From: Actinomycetota bacterium
GTDB lineage: Bacteria > Actinomycetota > Acidimicrobiia > Acidimicrobiales > Ilumatobacteraceae
DNA length: 38,354 bases
Assembly: GCA_005787035.1 (NCBI GenBank)
Contig: SYCI01000118.1
Span: forward strand, 1 to 38,354
Reading direction: 5' to 3'
Position 1 is the stretch's first letter, and every line of letters starts with the position of its first letter. The notes under the pieces are model-generated. The model did no database searches, was not told where the DNA came from, and was given only the letters and a program-made list of their open reading frames with translations. Positions 16,803 through 24,043 of this stretch are shown here, one piece after another. The position numbers and the translations under genes were made by a program.

Positions 16803-17201
16803 GTGTCCACCGCCCAGCAGATCCCCTTGGTGTCGTACCTTCACCTGACACCCTCTCCTCACCTGGTCGCCAATGAGTGCACGTCGTGTGGGGCTCGCTT
16901 CTTCGATCGCCGCAATGCCTGTGCCGGCTGCTTCCAGACCGAGTTTCGCCCGGTCGACATTCCGACGACGGGAGTCCTGAAAGCTTTCACCATCGTGGCC
17001 TTCGCCGCTCCCGGTGTACCGGTGCCCTTCGTCGCCGGAATCGTCGACTGCGGTGGAACGAGTGTTCGCGGCAACGTGATCAACACCGATCCCACACCGG
17101 AGAAGGTGAGCCTCGGAATGAAACTTCGTTTGGCGACCTACAGCCTCGGAACCGATGACGAGGGCGTCGAAGCCATCGGATTCGGATTCGAACCGGCCTG
17201 A
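16803..17201 (+). CDS. DUF35 OB-fold / zinc-ribbon protein, acyl-CoA associated
   Basis: A 132-residue protein with the DUF35 layout: an N-terminal helix, a four-Cys zinc ribbon (CTSCG...CAGC, about residues 32-48) and then an OB-fold (VLKAFTIVAFAAPGVPVPFVAGIV). Proteins of this family pair with SCPx-type thiolases or hydratases and help them bind acyl-CoA. In mycobacterial steroid side-chain degradation a DUF35 domain activates the aldolase Ltp2. GTG 16803 with AGGAG five bases upstream is the start. The longer upstream frame overlaps the nitroreductase gene and adds no conserved sequence. The thiolase gene follows. Confidence 0.88.
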   Translation: MSTAQQIPLVSYLHLTPSPHLVANECTSCGARFFDRRNACAGCFQTEFRPVDIPTTGVLKAFTIVAFAAPGVPVPFVAGIVDCGGTSVRGNVINTDPTPEKVSLGMKLRLATYSLGTDDEGVEAIGFGFEPA

Positions 17202-17227
17202 TCTCCGTTCGGCTCGGACCCGCTCGG

Positions 17228-17233
17228 TATTCT
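17228..17233 (+). promoter_or_regulatory. Possible -10 element for the thiolase gene
   Basis: TATTCT fits TANNNT in the gap after the DUF35 gene. The ATG at 17266 has a purine-rich AGAAAGAGAA upstream, so a leader of about 25-30 bases with a Shine-Dalgarno site is predicted. Confidence 0.35.
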
Positions 17234-17265
17234 TCCCACAATCGCGACCAGAAAGAGAATGCGCC

Positions 17266-18471
17266 ATGGCAACTGACGACATCTACATCCTCGGAATCTC
17301 GATGACGAAGTTCGGCAAGCACGCCGACAAGGACATCGTCGATCTCGGCGCCGAAGCCGCCATGGCGGCGCTTCGCGACGGCGGAGTCTCCATGCGCGAC
17401 ATGGGAATTCTTGCGGCCGGCAACCTGATGGGAGCCGGCGGTTACGGTCAGCAATTGCAGAAGCAGATCGGTCAGACCGGAATCCCGGTGTACAACGTTT
17501 CGAATGCGTGTGCCACCGGCGCCACCGCCCTGCGCACGGCGATCATGGCCGTGAAGTCGGGTGAAGTCCGAATGGGCCTGGCCGTCGGAGCCGAGAAGTT
17601 GGCCGGAGCCGGCCTCCTCGGCGGCGGCGGACAGGGAAAGAAGGACTCCAACAAGTGGGAGCCCAAGGGACGCTACGGCGCCGTCGCACCGACTGATGGT
17701 CGGATCGGCACCGACACCATGCCCGGAACGTTCGCTCAGGTCGGCATGGAATACGGCCACAAGTACGGCGGAGTTTCTTTCGAACTGTTCGCGAAGATCT
17801 CGGAAAAGAACCACGCACACTCGACGCTCAACCCGATGGCTGCGTATCAGAAGCGTTTCACCCTCGAAGAGATCATGGGCGACATGATGATCGCCTACCC
17901 CAACACCCGCCCCATGTGTTCGGCCAACTGCGACGGTGCCGCCGCCGCCGTGGTGACGAGCGGCGAGGTGTTGAAGACCCTCTCGGCCGACCAGCGTCGT
18001 CGGGCCATCAAAGTGTCGGCTTCGGTGCTGACGACCGACCCCTATCAAGAGGCTTGCCAGATCCTTCCCGACGTGAACACCCTCACCCGCAACGCGGCAA
18101 CGATCGCCTATGAGCAGGCCGGAGTCTCACCGACCGATCTCGACCTCGTCGAACTGCACGACTGTTTCGCCACGGCCGAACTCGTTCACTACGACAACCT
18201 CATGCTGTGCCCCGAAGGGGGAGCAGTCGACTTCTTCATGTCGGGAGCACCTTGGCGTGACGGAAAGACACCCGTCAACGTTTCGGGAGGACTTCAGTCG
18301 AAAGGTCATCCGATCTCGGCGACGGGAATCGCCAACATCTGGGAGATCTGCCATCACCTCCGCGGCGAAGCTGGCGACCGTCAGATCAAGGACGCCAAGG
18401 TCGGCTTGGCTCACGTGATCGGTCTCGGATCGGCGTGCGGCGTGCACATCCTGGAGCGCTCGGCGGCCTGA
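17266..18471 (+). CDS. SCPx-type thiolase / acetyl-CoA acetyltransferase-like protein
   Basis: A 401-residue thiolase-fold protein of the sterol-carrier-protein-X (lipid-transfer) branch. The nucleophilic Cys82 lies in NVSNACATGATALRTAI. The HDCF motif (His298 to Cys300 region) and the C-terminal SKGHPISATG replace the classical thiolase motifs in the way typical of SCPx and Ltp proteins. The partner DUF35 protein directly upstream supports a two-component enzyme acting on acyl-CoA, either thiolytic or retro-aldol cleavage. Substrate is unknown. The ATG at 17266 has a purine-rich site upstream. The stop abuts the stop of the convergent DUF255 gene with no spacer (TGATCA). Confidence 0.92.
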   Translation: MATDDIYILGISMTKFGKHADKDIVDLGAEAAMAALRDGGVSMRDMGILAAGNLMGAGGYGQQLQKQIGQTGIPVYNVSNACATGATALRTAIMAVKSGEVRMGLAVGAEKLAGAGLLGGGGQGKKDSNKWEPKGRYGAVAPTDGRIGTDTMPGTFAQVGMEYGHKYGGVSFELFAKISEKNHAHSTLNPMAAYQKRFTLEEIMGDMMIAYPNTRPMCSANCDGAAAAVVTSGEVLKTLSADQRRRAIKVSASVLTTDPYQEACQILPDVNTLTRNAATIAYEQAGVSPTDLDLVELHDCFATAELVHYDNLMLCPEGGAVDFFMSGAPWRDGKTPVNVSGGLQSKGHPISATGIANIWEICHHLRGEAGDRQIKDAKVGLAHVIGLGSACGVHILERSAA

Positions 18472-20448
18472 TCAGCCGAGGAGCTCGACGAACCGCTGCG
18501 CATCCGCCGTCGGTTCGGCACACGTGTGGTCACGACAGACGTACGCCAGACCGTCGCGTCGCGAATTCCAGAGTGGACCCTCATAGGGCTCCCCCCACGC
18601 GAGGACCGTGGTCGGTCGCCACTGTCTGCCCACGATTCGGACCAGATCCGGTCGGTCGCCGACGACGGCAACCTCGGTGGTACCGCTCACGGCGACATCG
18701 ATGGCGAGAAGACTGAGCCCGGCTGCCGATGGAGCTTGGGCGGCGATTCGCGCGAGAAGCCGGAGCGTTCCCATCGCTCTGTCGTGGAAGTCCTCACGAC
18801 CGGTGAGGGCCGCCAGCCGGAGCAGGCCGATCGCGGCCAGTGAGTTGGCCGATGGCGTCGCATTGTCGAGCAAATCCTTCTGGCGGACCACGAGTTGTTC
18901 ACCGGCATTGGCCACCGTGAAGAAGCCGCCGTTCACCGGGTCGTGGAACGAAGAAACGAGGGTGTCGGCAACCTCGATCGCCCGTTCGATCCAGACCCGA
19001 CGGCCGGTCGCCTCGGCGAGTCGTCCGAAGGCTTCGACGAGCGCGGCGTGATCGACGGCCAAAGCATCGTGACGGGCCGGGGGCTGAGCTTCGGCCTGCC
19101 ACACTCGGCACCACGAGCCGTCCGATCGACGGAGGTTGACGACCAGGAATTCGGCGCAACGCTCGGCCGCCTGGATCCAGTCCGGTCGATCGAGGGCGGT
19201 ACCGCACTCGGCCAGTGCTGAGATCAACAGGGCGTTCCATTCGAGGAGAACCTTGCTGTCGAGACCGGGGCGAATACGGCGGCTCCGAAGTTCGAGAAGC
19301 GTCCGTCTCGACTCTTCCACCGATGCGCTTCGATCGAACATGTCGGAGGTGATCGGTCGGAACAGGATGTTGCGGCCTTCGAAGTTCCCGCTGTCCGTGA
19401 GCGAATACCAATCCGAGAACTCCGGCGCTCGATCACCGAGGGCTTCGGTGATCTCGTCGCGAGTCCACGTGTAGAACCAGCCCTCGTGATGATGGCCGTG
19501 ACCGTCGTCGGAGTCGGCGTCCTCGGCACTGAAGAATGGTCCGAAATCGTGTCTCAAGTCGCGAAGGAGATATTCGACGGTCGACTCGATGACCTGACGC
19601 CAGCGTTCATGGCCCAGTACAAGGTAACCGTGGCAATAAGCGCGCAATAGGAGAGCCTGGTCGTAGAGCATCTTCTCGAAATGCGGAACCAGCCAGCGAC
19701 GATCGACCGAGTAGCGAGCAAAACCTCCGCCCAGGTGATCGTGGATGCCGCCGGCGGCCATGGCATCGAGCGAACGCTCGACGACGGCCCCCCACCCGGC
19801 ATCGGGACGAAGCATGTGTCGTCGCAAGATGAAGTCGAGATTCATCGTGGAAGGGAACTTCGGTGCTTCTCCGAATCCGCCCCACTCGCGGTCGTGCCGT
19901 TCGACGAGCGCTTCGACACAACGCTCGAGGAAACTTTCGTCCGGAAGGCCAGGAGCAGGCTCTACCCGCGATGTTCGCCCGATCGCTTCGACGATCGATT
20001 GGACGTTGCCCGCCACGTCATCGCGACGGTTCGTCCACACGTCGCTGATGGCACTCATCAATCGGAGAAATCCCTCGCGCGGGTAGTAGGTGCCACCGAA
20101 GAACGGCTCCCGCTCGGGCGTCAGGAAGACCGTCATCGGCCAGCCTCCATGGCCCGTCAGCGCTTGGACTGCGTCCATGTAGACGGCGTCGACATCGGGC
20201 CGTTCCTCACGATCGACCTTCACACAGACGAAACGCATATTCATCTCAGCGGCCACGACCGAATCCTCGAAGGATTCGTGCGCCATCACATGACACCAAT
20301 GGCAAGCGGAGTATCCGACCGACAGAAGAATGGGAACGTCTCGTTCACGTGCGGCCGCGAAGGCCTCCGGGCCCCACGGGTACCAGTCGACCGGGTTGTC
20401 GCGATGTTGACGCAGGTAGGGCGAAGCCTCGCCGCCCAGACGGTTCAC
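18472..20448 (-). CDS. DUF255 thioredoxin-domain protein (YyaL/spermatogenesis-associated 20 family)
   Basis: A 658-residue protein. The N-terminal thioredoxin-like domain (DUF255) includes [19 protein letters not shown], with a CHWC redox-type motif at about residues 49-52, and [19 protein letters not shown]. The remainder is an alpha/alpha six-barrel glycosidase-like region (for example [55 protein letters not shown]). The family is widespread but its reaction is unknown. The GTG start lies one base after the fabI stop, so the two genes are almost certainly co-transcribed. No signal peptide, so it is predicted cytoplasmic. Confidence 0.93.
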   Translation of the reverse strand: MNRLGGEASPYLRQHRDNPVDWYPWGPEAFAAARERDVPILLSVGYSACHWCHVMAHESFEDSVVAAEMNMRFVCVKVDREERPDVDAVYMDAVQALTGHGGWPMTVFLTPEREPFFGGTYYPREGFLRLMSAISDVWTNRRDDVAGNVQSIVEAIGRTSRVEPAPGLPDESFLERCVEALVERHDREWGGFGEAPKFPSTMNLDFILRRHMLRPDAGWGAVVERSLDAMAAGGIHDHLGGGFARYSVDRRWLVPHFEKMLYDQALLLRAYCHGYLVLGHERWRQVIESTVEYLLRDLRHDFGPFFSAEDADSDDGHGHHHEGWFYTWTRDEITEALGDRAPEFSDWYSLTDSGNFEGRNILFRPITSDMFDRSASVEESRRTLLELRSRRIRPGLDSKVLLEWNALLISALAECGTALDRPDWIQAAERCAEFLVVNLRRSDGSWCRVWQAEAQPPARHDALAVDHAALVEAFGRLAEATGRRVWIERAIEVADTLVSSFHDPVNGGFFTVANAGEQLVVRQKDLLDNATPSANSLAAIGLLRLAALTGREDFHDRAMGTLRLLARIAAQAPSAAGLSLLAIDVAVSGTTEVAVVGDRPDLVRIVGRQWRPTTVLAWGEPYEGPLWNSRRDGLAYVCRDHTCAEPTADAQRFVELLG

Positions 20449-20449
20449 G

Positions 20450-21217
20450 TCAGGCGCCGGTCGCGTGGTACCCGCCGTCCACGTGGATCATCGACCCCGT
20501 GGTTGCCGGAAAAAGGTCGGAGAGCAGAGCGACACAGGCTCGGGCTACCGGAGTCGGATCTTCGACGTTCCAACCGAGTGGCGCGCGATCGTCCCAGACG
20601 TCCTCGAACTTCTTGAAGCCCGGGATCGACTTGGCCGCCATCGTCTTGATGGGGCCGGCGGCCACGAGATTGCACCTGATACCTCGGCGACCAAGATCAC
20701 GGGCCAGGTAGCGATTGATGCTCTCCAACGACGACTTGGCGACGCCCATCCAGTTGTAGGCCGGCCAGGCACCGGTGTTGTCGAAATCGAGACCGACGAT
20801 GGACGAGCCGGATCCGAGAAGTGGCAACAGAGCTTCGGCGAGGAACTTGTAGGAATAGGCGCTGATCTGGATCGCCGTCGCGACATCGTCCCACTGGGCC
20901 GCCATGAAGTCCTCCCCGAGGCAAACCTCGGGTGCGAATCCGATGCTGTGGAGAACCCCGTCGACCCGACCCCACTTGGAAGCTAAGTGGCCCCGAACGG
21001 CTTCCCCGTGTTCGGGAACGGTGACGTCGAATTCGAGCACTTCCACTTCGCGGGGGAGTTTGCGCGCCGTGCGCTGGGTGAGCGACAACGCCCGTCCGGC
21101 GCCGGTCAGGACGATGTCGGCGCCCTCGTTCAGAGCCAATTGGGCGACCGAGAAGGCCAGCGAAGCATCGGTCAGCACTCCGGTGACCACGACTTTCTTG
21201 CCCTCCAAGAGACCCAT
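20450..21217 (-). CDS. fabI: Enoyl-[acyl-carrier-protein] reductase, InhA type
   Basis: NADH-dependent reduction of trans-2-enoyl-ACP, the last step of fatty acid elongation. The 255-residue short-chain dehydrogenase fold begins with the FabI-type glycine loop [16 protein letters not shown]. It has the variant Ser/Phe region VLHSIGFAP and the catalytic Tyr and Lys in [14 protein letters not shown] (Y-x6-K). [16 protein letters not shown] closely parallels the mycobacterial InhA sequence around its active Tyr. The C-terminus ends [14 protein letters not shown]. The ATG at 21217 has no Shine-Dalgarno site but a -10 six bases upstream, suggesting a leaderless mRNA. It is divergent from npdG. Confidence 0.95.
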   Translation of the reverse strand: MGLLEGKKVVVTGVLTDASLAFSVAQLALNEGADIVLTGAGRALSLTQRTARKLPREVEVLEFDVTVPEHGEAVRGHLASKWGRVDGVLHSIGFAPEVCLGEDFMAAQWDDVATAIQISAYSYKFLAEALLPLLGSGSSIVGLDFDNTGAWPAYNWMGVAKSSLESINRYLARDLGRRGIRCNLVAAGPIKTMAAKSIPGFKKFEDVWDDRAPLGWNVEDPTPVARACVALLSDLFPATTGSMIHVDGGYHATGA

Positions 21218-21223
21218 GGGGCC

Positions 21224-21229
21224 AAACTA
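21224..21229 (-). promoter_or_regulatory. Predicted leaderless -10 element for fabI
   Basis: On the minus strand TAGTTT is followed by six bases (GGCCCC) and the fabI ATG. It fits TANNNT at leaderless spacing; there is no purine tract and too little room for a leader. Confidence 0.5.
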
Positions 21230-21291
21230 GTCGCCATCCGTTGGGGTCTACGGACTCCGATCAGCGTCGGTCGATGTGGGAAGGTGGAGTC

Positions 21292-21975
21292 ATGCGTATC
21301 GGAATTCTCGGAGGCACCGGCCCGGCCGGTACCGCTCTTGCTGCTCGTCTGGCCTCGATCGGTTATCCCGTCGTCATCGGCTCACGGTCGAAGTACAAGG
21401 CCATGGAGGCCCGCGACGAGCAGATCTCCAAGTTTCCCGAACTGGCGGATCTTCTCTCTTATGGTGACAACGCCGAAGCGAGCGGTTGCGAATTGATCGT
21501 GATCGCCACTCCCTGGGACTCGGCCGCAACCACGGTGCAAGAGAACGCCGACGCGTTGCGCGGCAAAGTGGTGATCAGCATGGCGAATGCTCTGGTGCGA
21601 GTTGCCGGAGAATTCCAACCCCTCCTGCCGCCACGTGGAAGTGTCGCCGCCCATGTTCAAGCCGCCGTACCCGATTGCCGGGTCGTGGCTGCGTTCCACC
21701 ACCTGCCGGCCAAAGAGTTGGGTCACTTGGGCGAGCCGATCGACTCCGACGTTCTCATCTGCAGCGATGACGCCGAGGCTCTGGCCAAGGTGAGCGAAAT
21801 CGTCGCTAAGATTCCTGGTTGTCGCCCACTCGATGCCGGTGAGTTGTCGAATGCGACCGCCATCGAAGCCTTCACTGCGGTTCTCCTGCAACTGAACGTC
21901 CGCTACAAGACGCGGGTCGCTCCGAAGTTGACCGGTATCCGCAACATCGCCGCCGGTGGATCGACTGGACACTGA
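21292..21975 (+). CDS. npdG: NADPH:F420 oxidoreductase (F420-dependent NADP reductase)
   Basis: Transfers hydride between NADPH and coenzyme F420. The 227-residue Rossmann protein begins MRIGILGGTGPAGTALA and has VVIGSRSKYKA for the NADP phosphate. LIVIATPWDSA and the late block CRPLDAGELSNATAIEAFT are characteristic of archaeal and actinobacterial Fno/NpdG. ATG 21292 is preceded by GGAAGGTGGAG, a good Shine-Dalgarno site; the frame extends slightly upstream without conserved sequence. It implies that the organism makes F420. The LLM-family protein at 33469-34380 is a candidate F420 user. mshC follows after three bases. Confidence 0.93.
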   Translation: MRIGILGGTGPAGTALAARLASIGYPVVIGSRSKYKAMEARDEQISKFPELADLLSYGDNAEASGCELIVIATPWDSAATTVQENADALRGKVVISMANALVRVAGEFQPLLPPRGSVAAHVQAAVPDCRVVAAFHHLPAKELGHLGEPIDSDVLICSDDAEALAKVSEIVAKIPGCRPLDAGELSNATAIEAFTAVLLQLNVRYKTRVAPKLTGIRNIAAGGSTGH

Positions 21976-21978
21976 TCG

Positions 21979-23106
21979 ATGCCGATGAGGCTGTACGACA
22001 CCGCCCGCCGCGCGGTCGTTCCTTTCGAACCGAATCATCGGGTGCTGATGTACACCTGTGGCATCACCCCCTACGACGCGACCCACATCGGTCACGCCAC
22101 CACGTTCATCTTCTACGACGTTCTCCAGCGGAGGCTGATCGACCTCGGTCATGAAGTGCGTTGCGTCCGCAACGTCACCGACGTCGATGATCCGTTGTTC
22201 GCCAAGGCGCGTGAACTCGGAGTTCACTATCTCGATCTGGCCGCCGGGGAAGAGGCTCGCTTCGAACGCGATCTGCAGGCACTGAATGCACTGCCGGTCT
22301 TCTCCACCCCGCGAGCATCGTCGGCCATCTCCGACATCCGCGGCTTCATCGGCATGGTTCTCGATCGCGGATTCGCCTACGAGTCGGGTGGATCCGTGTA
22401 CTTCGACGTCAGTCGCTTCCCGGATTTCGGATCGGTCAGCCATTACACGCGAGAGCAGATGATCGCGTTCGCTCGCGAGCGAGGGGGTGACGTCGACAAC
22501 CCGAACAAGCGGGACCCACTCGACTTCGTCCTCTGGCACCCTTCGGCACCCGATGAACCCTCGTGGGAAGCGGTGTGGGGGGCCGGGCGTCCCGGTTGGC
22601 ACATCGAATGCAGCGCTTTGGCGTTGCGCGAACTGGGGGAGACCATCGACCTCCACGGAGGTGGGAGCGACCTGATCTTCCCCCATCACGAGTGCGAGCG
22701 AGCGCAGAGTGAAGCGGCCACGGGAGCTCCGTTCGTGAGACATTGGATGCACGTGGCGATGGTCTTCAAAGACGGCGCCAAGATGTCGAAGAGTCTCGGC
22801 AACCTGGCCTTCGTCGACGCCTTGCGCGAAGTTTGGGATCCCCGAGCCATCCGACTCGCCCTGATCGGCAATCACTATCGCCGGGAGTGGGAGTGGGTCG
22901 ACGACCTGATGCCGAGGGCTCAGAGTCGTCTGAGCACGTGGGTTTCGAGTGTGAATGGTCGCCACGACGACGGGGTCGTCGACGACGTTCGGCAAGCCCT
23001 CGACGACGACCTCGACACACCGAGCGCTTTAGTGCTGATTGACGCTGCGGTATCGAAGGGATTCTCGGCTCGAGACGCCGCGGCTCTTCTCGGAATCATC
23101 CTTTGA
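21979..23106 (+). CDS. mshC: Cysteine:GlcN-Ins ligase (mycothiol biosynthesis) MshC
   Basis: Joins cysteine to 1-D-myo-inositol-2-amino-2-deoxy-alpha-D-glucopyranoside, the penultimate step of mycothiol synthesis. The 375-residue protein has the class I synthetase fold: MYTCGITPYDATHIGHATTF includes the zinc Cys and a HIGH motif. HIECSALAL and DLIFPHHECERAQ supply further zinc ligands, and KMSKSLGNL is the KMSKS loop. I call MshC rather than CysS because the first motif reads CGITPYDATHIGHAT, as in MshC, instead of the CysS pattern CGPTVY. The protein is also about 90 residues shorter than CysS, lacking the full anticodon-binding region. ATG 21979 or 21985 could be the start. It is operonic with npdG. 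Confidence 0.87.
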   Translation: MPMRLYDTARRAVVPFEPNHRVLMYTCGITPYDATHIGHATTFIFYDVLQRRLIDLGHEVRCVRNVTDVDDPLFAKARELGVHYLDLAAGEEARFERDLQALNALPVFSTPRASSAISDIRGFIGMVLDRGFAYESGGSVYFDVSRFPDFGSVSHYTREQMIAFARERGGDVDNPNKRDPLDFVLWHPSAPDEPSWEAVWGAGRPGWHIECSALALRELGETIDLHGGGSDLIFPHHECERAQSEAATGAPFVRHWMHVAMVFKDGAKMSKSLGNLAFVDALREVWDPRAIRLALIGNHYRREWEWVDDLMPRAQSRLSTWVSSVNGRHDDGVVDDVRQALDDDLDTPSALVLIDAAVSKGFSARDAAALLGIIL

Positions 23107-23134
23107 CGAATTGTCAAAGATTGACGTTTCGTCA
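23101..23134. repeat. Two tandem short inverted repeats after mshC
   Basis: CTTTGACGAATTGTCAAAG (23101-23119) is a perfect seven-base inverted repeat around five bases and includes the mshC stop codon. Three bases later TGACGTTTCGTCA (23122-23134) is a five-base repeat around TTT. Both contain TTGAC and GTCA half-elements. They may be a weak transcription terminator for npdG-mshC, although no T-run follows, or tandem operator sites for the plsC promoter downstream. Confidence 0.45.
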
Positions 23135-23214
23135 CTCTTGAACACACGAATTCGCTTGCGTTAACAGTGGATGTCGCCTTGGTCACTCGTCGTCCTCGCC
23201 GCCGACCGGAGGGT

Positions 23215-23220
23215 TAACCT
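23215..23220 (+). promoter_or_regulatory. Predicted plsC promoter -10 element
   Basis: TAACCT fits TANNNT inside the palindrome GGTTAACC. It is 21 bases before ATG 23242, which has GGAGG (23231-23235) at six-base spacing. The rest of the 135-base gap (23107-23241) holds the two inverted repeats at 23101-23134 and CGAATTCG at 23148-23155, with nothing else I can identify. Confidence 0.35.
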
Positions 23221-23241
23221 TCGGCGCCGAGGAGGGTGGCG

Positions 23242-24027
23242 ATGGCGATCAAGGCGCAAGGAGCGGGCAAGGCGCAGGGTCGTTTGCGTCGTGTCGTCGC
23301 ACCGGTCGCTCACCGCTTGTGGGACATCGAAGTCACCGGCCTCGATCGTCTGCCCGAGTCCGGTCCGGCGATTCTTTGTCCGAACCACATCAGCTTCCTC
23401 GACTCGGCGTTCCTGATGCTCGTCGCGCCGCGCAACATTTCGTTCGTCGGCAAAGCCGAATACATGGATTCTTGGAAGACGAAGTTCCTCTTCCCATTTC
23501 TCGGCATGATTCCGATCGATCGCGCCGGTGGCGACAAAAGCCAGGCCGCTCTCGACACCGCCGAAGGTGTTCTGCGTCGCGGTGAGTTGTTCGGCATCTT
23601 CCCGGAGGGAACCCGCAGTCGCGACGGATGTCTGTACAAGGGTCGAACCGGCGCGGCGCGGCTGGCGGCCAAGCTCGACTGCCCGATCTATCCGGTCGGA
23701 ATCGTCGGCACCGACCTCATTCAGCCTCCCGATGCCAAGGCACCCAAGGTGCGCATGTCCTGCTCGATCAACATCGGTCGTCCGGTTCTGCCGTCGCGTC
23801 ATCTGCAAGACGGTGTTCCGGCCGAGGAACAGCATCGGGCGTGGCGAGGCATGATCGACGAGGTCATGTTCGAGATCCGCGAGATGACGAACCAGGTCTA
23901 CAAGAACGTCTACGCCGGCAAGTCGTCCACTGACTCGCCGACCGAGTCCACCGTCGTGGGACACGTCGCGCACGTCGGTGAGATGGCGGGCCGGGACGAC
24001 AATTCTCCGGTTTCGGCCAACGCCTGA
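23242..24027 (+). CDS. 1-acyl-sn-glycerol-3-phosphate acyltransferase-like protein (PlsC family)
   Basis: Membrane-associated glycerophospholipid acyltransferase, about 261 residues. The HX4D motif is in CPNHISFLDSAFLML, and the glycerol-phosphate-binding block is FPEGTRSRDGCLYKGRTGAARLA. IYPVGIVGTD is the fourth conserved block. ATG 23242 is chosen because GGAGG lies six bases upstream; an in-frame GTG at 23236 is too close to that site. The C-terminal 40 residues are low-complexity and polar. It probably acylates lysophosphatidate. It lies upstream of thrS and the phosphatidylinositol pathway genes, but a separate -10 site before thrS suggests they are not strictly one operon. Confidence 0.9.
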   Translation: MAIKAQGAGKAQGRLRRVVAPVAHRLWDIEVTGLDRLPESGPAILCPNHISFLDSAFLMLVAPRNISFVGKAEYMDSWKTKFLFPFLGMIPIDRAGGDKSQAALDTAEGVLRRGELFGIFPEGTRSRDGCLYKGRTGAARLAAKLDCPIYPVGIVGTDLIQPPDAKAPKVRMSCSINIGRPVLPSRHLQDGVPAEEQHRAWRGMIDEVMFEIREMTNQVYKNVYAGKSSTDSPTESTVVGHVAHVGEMAGRDDNSPVSANA

Positions 24028-24030
24028 CCG

Positions 24031-24036
24031 TAAACT
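24031..24036 (+). promoter_or_regulatory. Predicted leaderless -10 element for thrS
   Basis: TAAACT lies immediately after the plsC stop region and seven bases before the thrS ATG at 24044. With no Shine-Dalgarno site between them, a leaderless mRNA is predicted. There is no room for a T-box or attenuator leader, so thrS is not controlled that way from this promoter. Confidence 0.5.
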
Positions 24037-24043
24037 CCTCTGA

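Noticed and set aside
17080-18048. 322-codon open frame on the minus strand opposite the thiolase gene
   Set aside because: Antisense to a gene with an intact active-site set; repetitive His/Arg/Gly composition and no plausible start.
21382-22995. 537-codon open frame on the minus strand across npdG and mshC
   Set aside because: It is a shadow frame opposite two well-recognised genes in GC-rich DNA, shows no family motif, and has an Asp/Arg/Val-heavy composition typical of antisense frames.
21979-23106. Reading the mshC gene as cysteinyl-tRNA synthetase
   Set aside because: The first motif is CGITPYDATHIGHAT, as in MshC, and the protein is too short for CysS, lacking most of the C-terminal anticodon-binding region.
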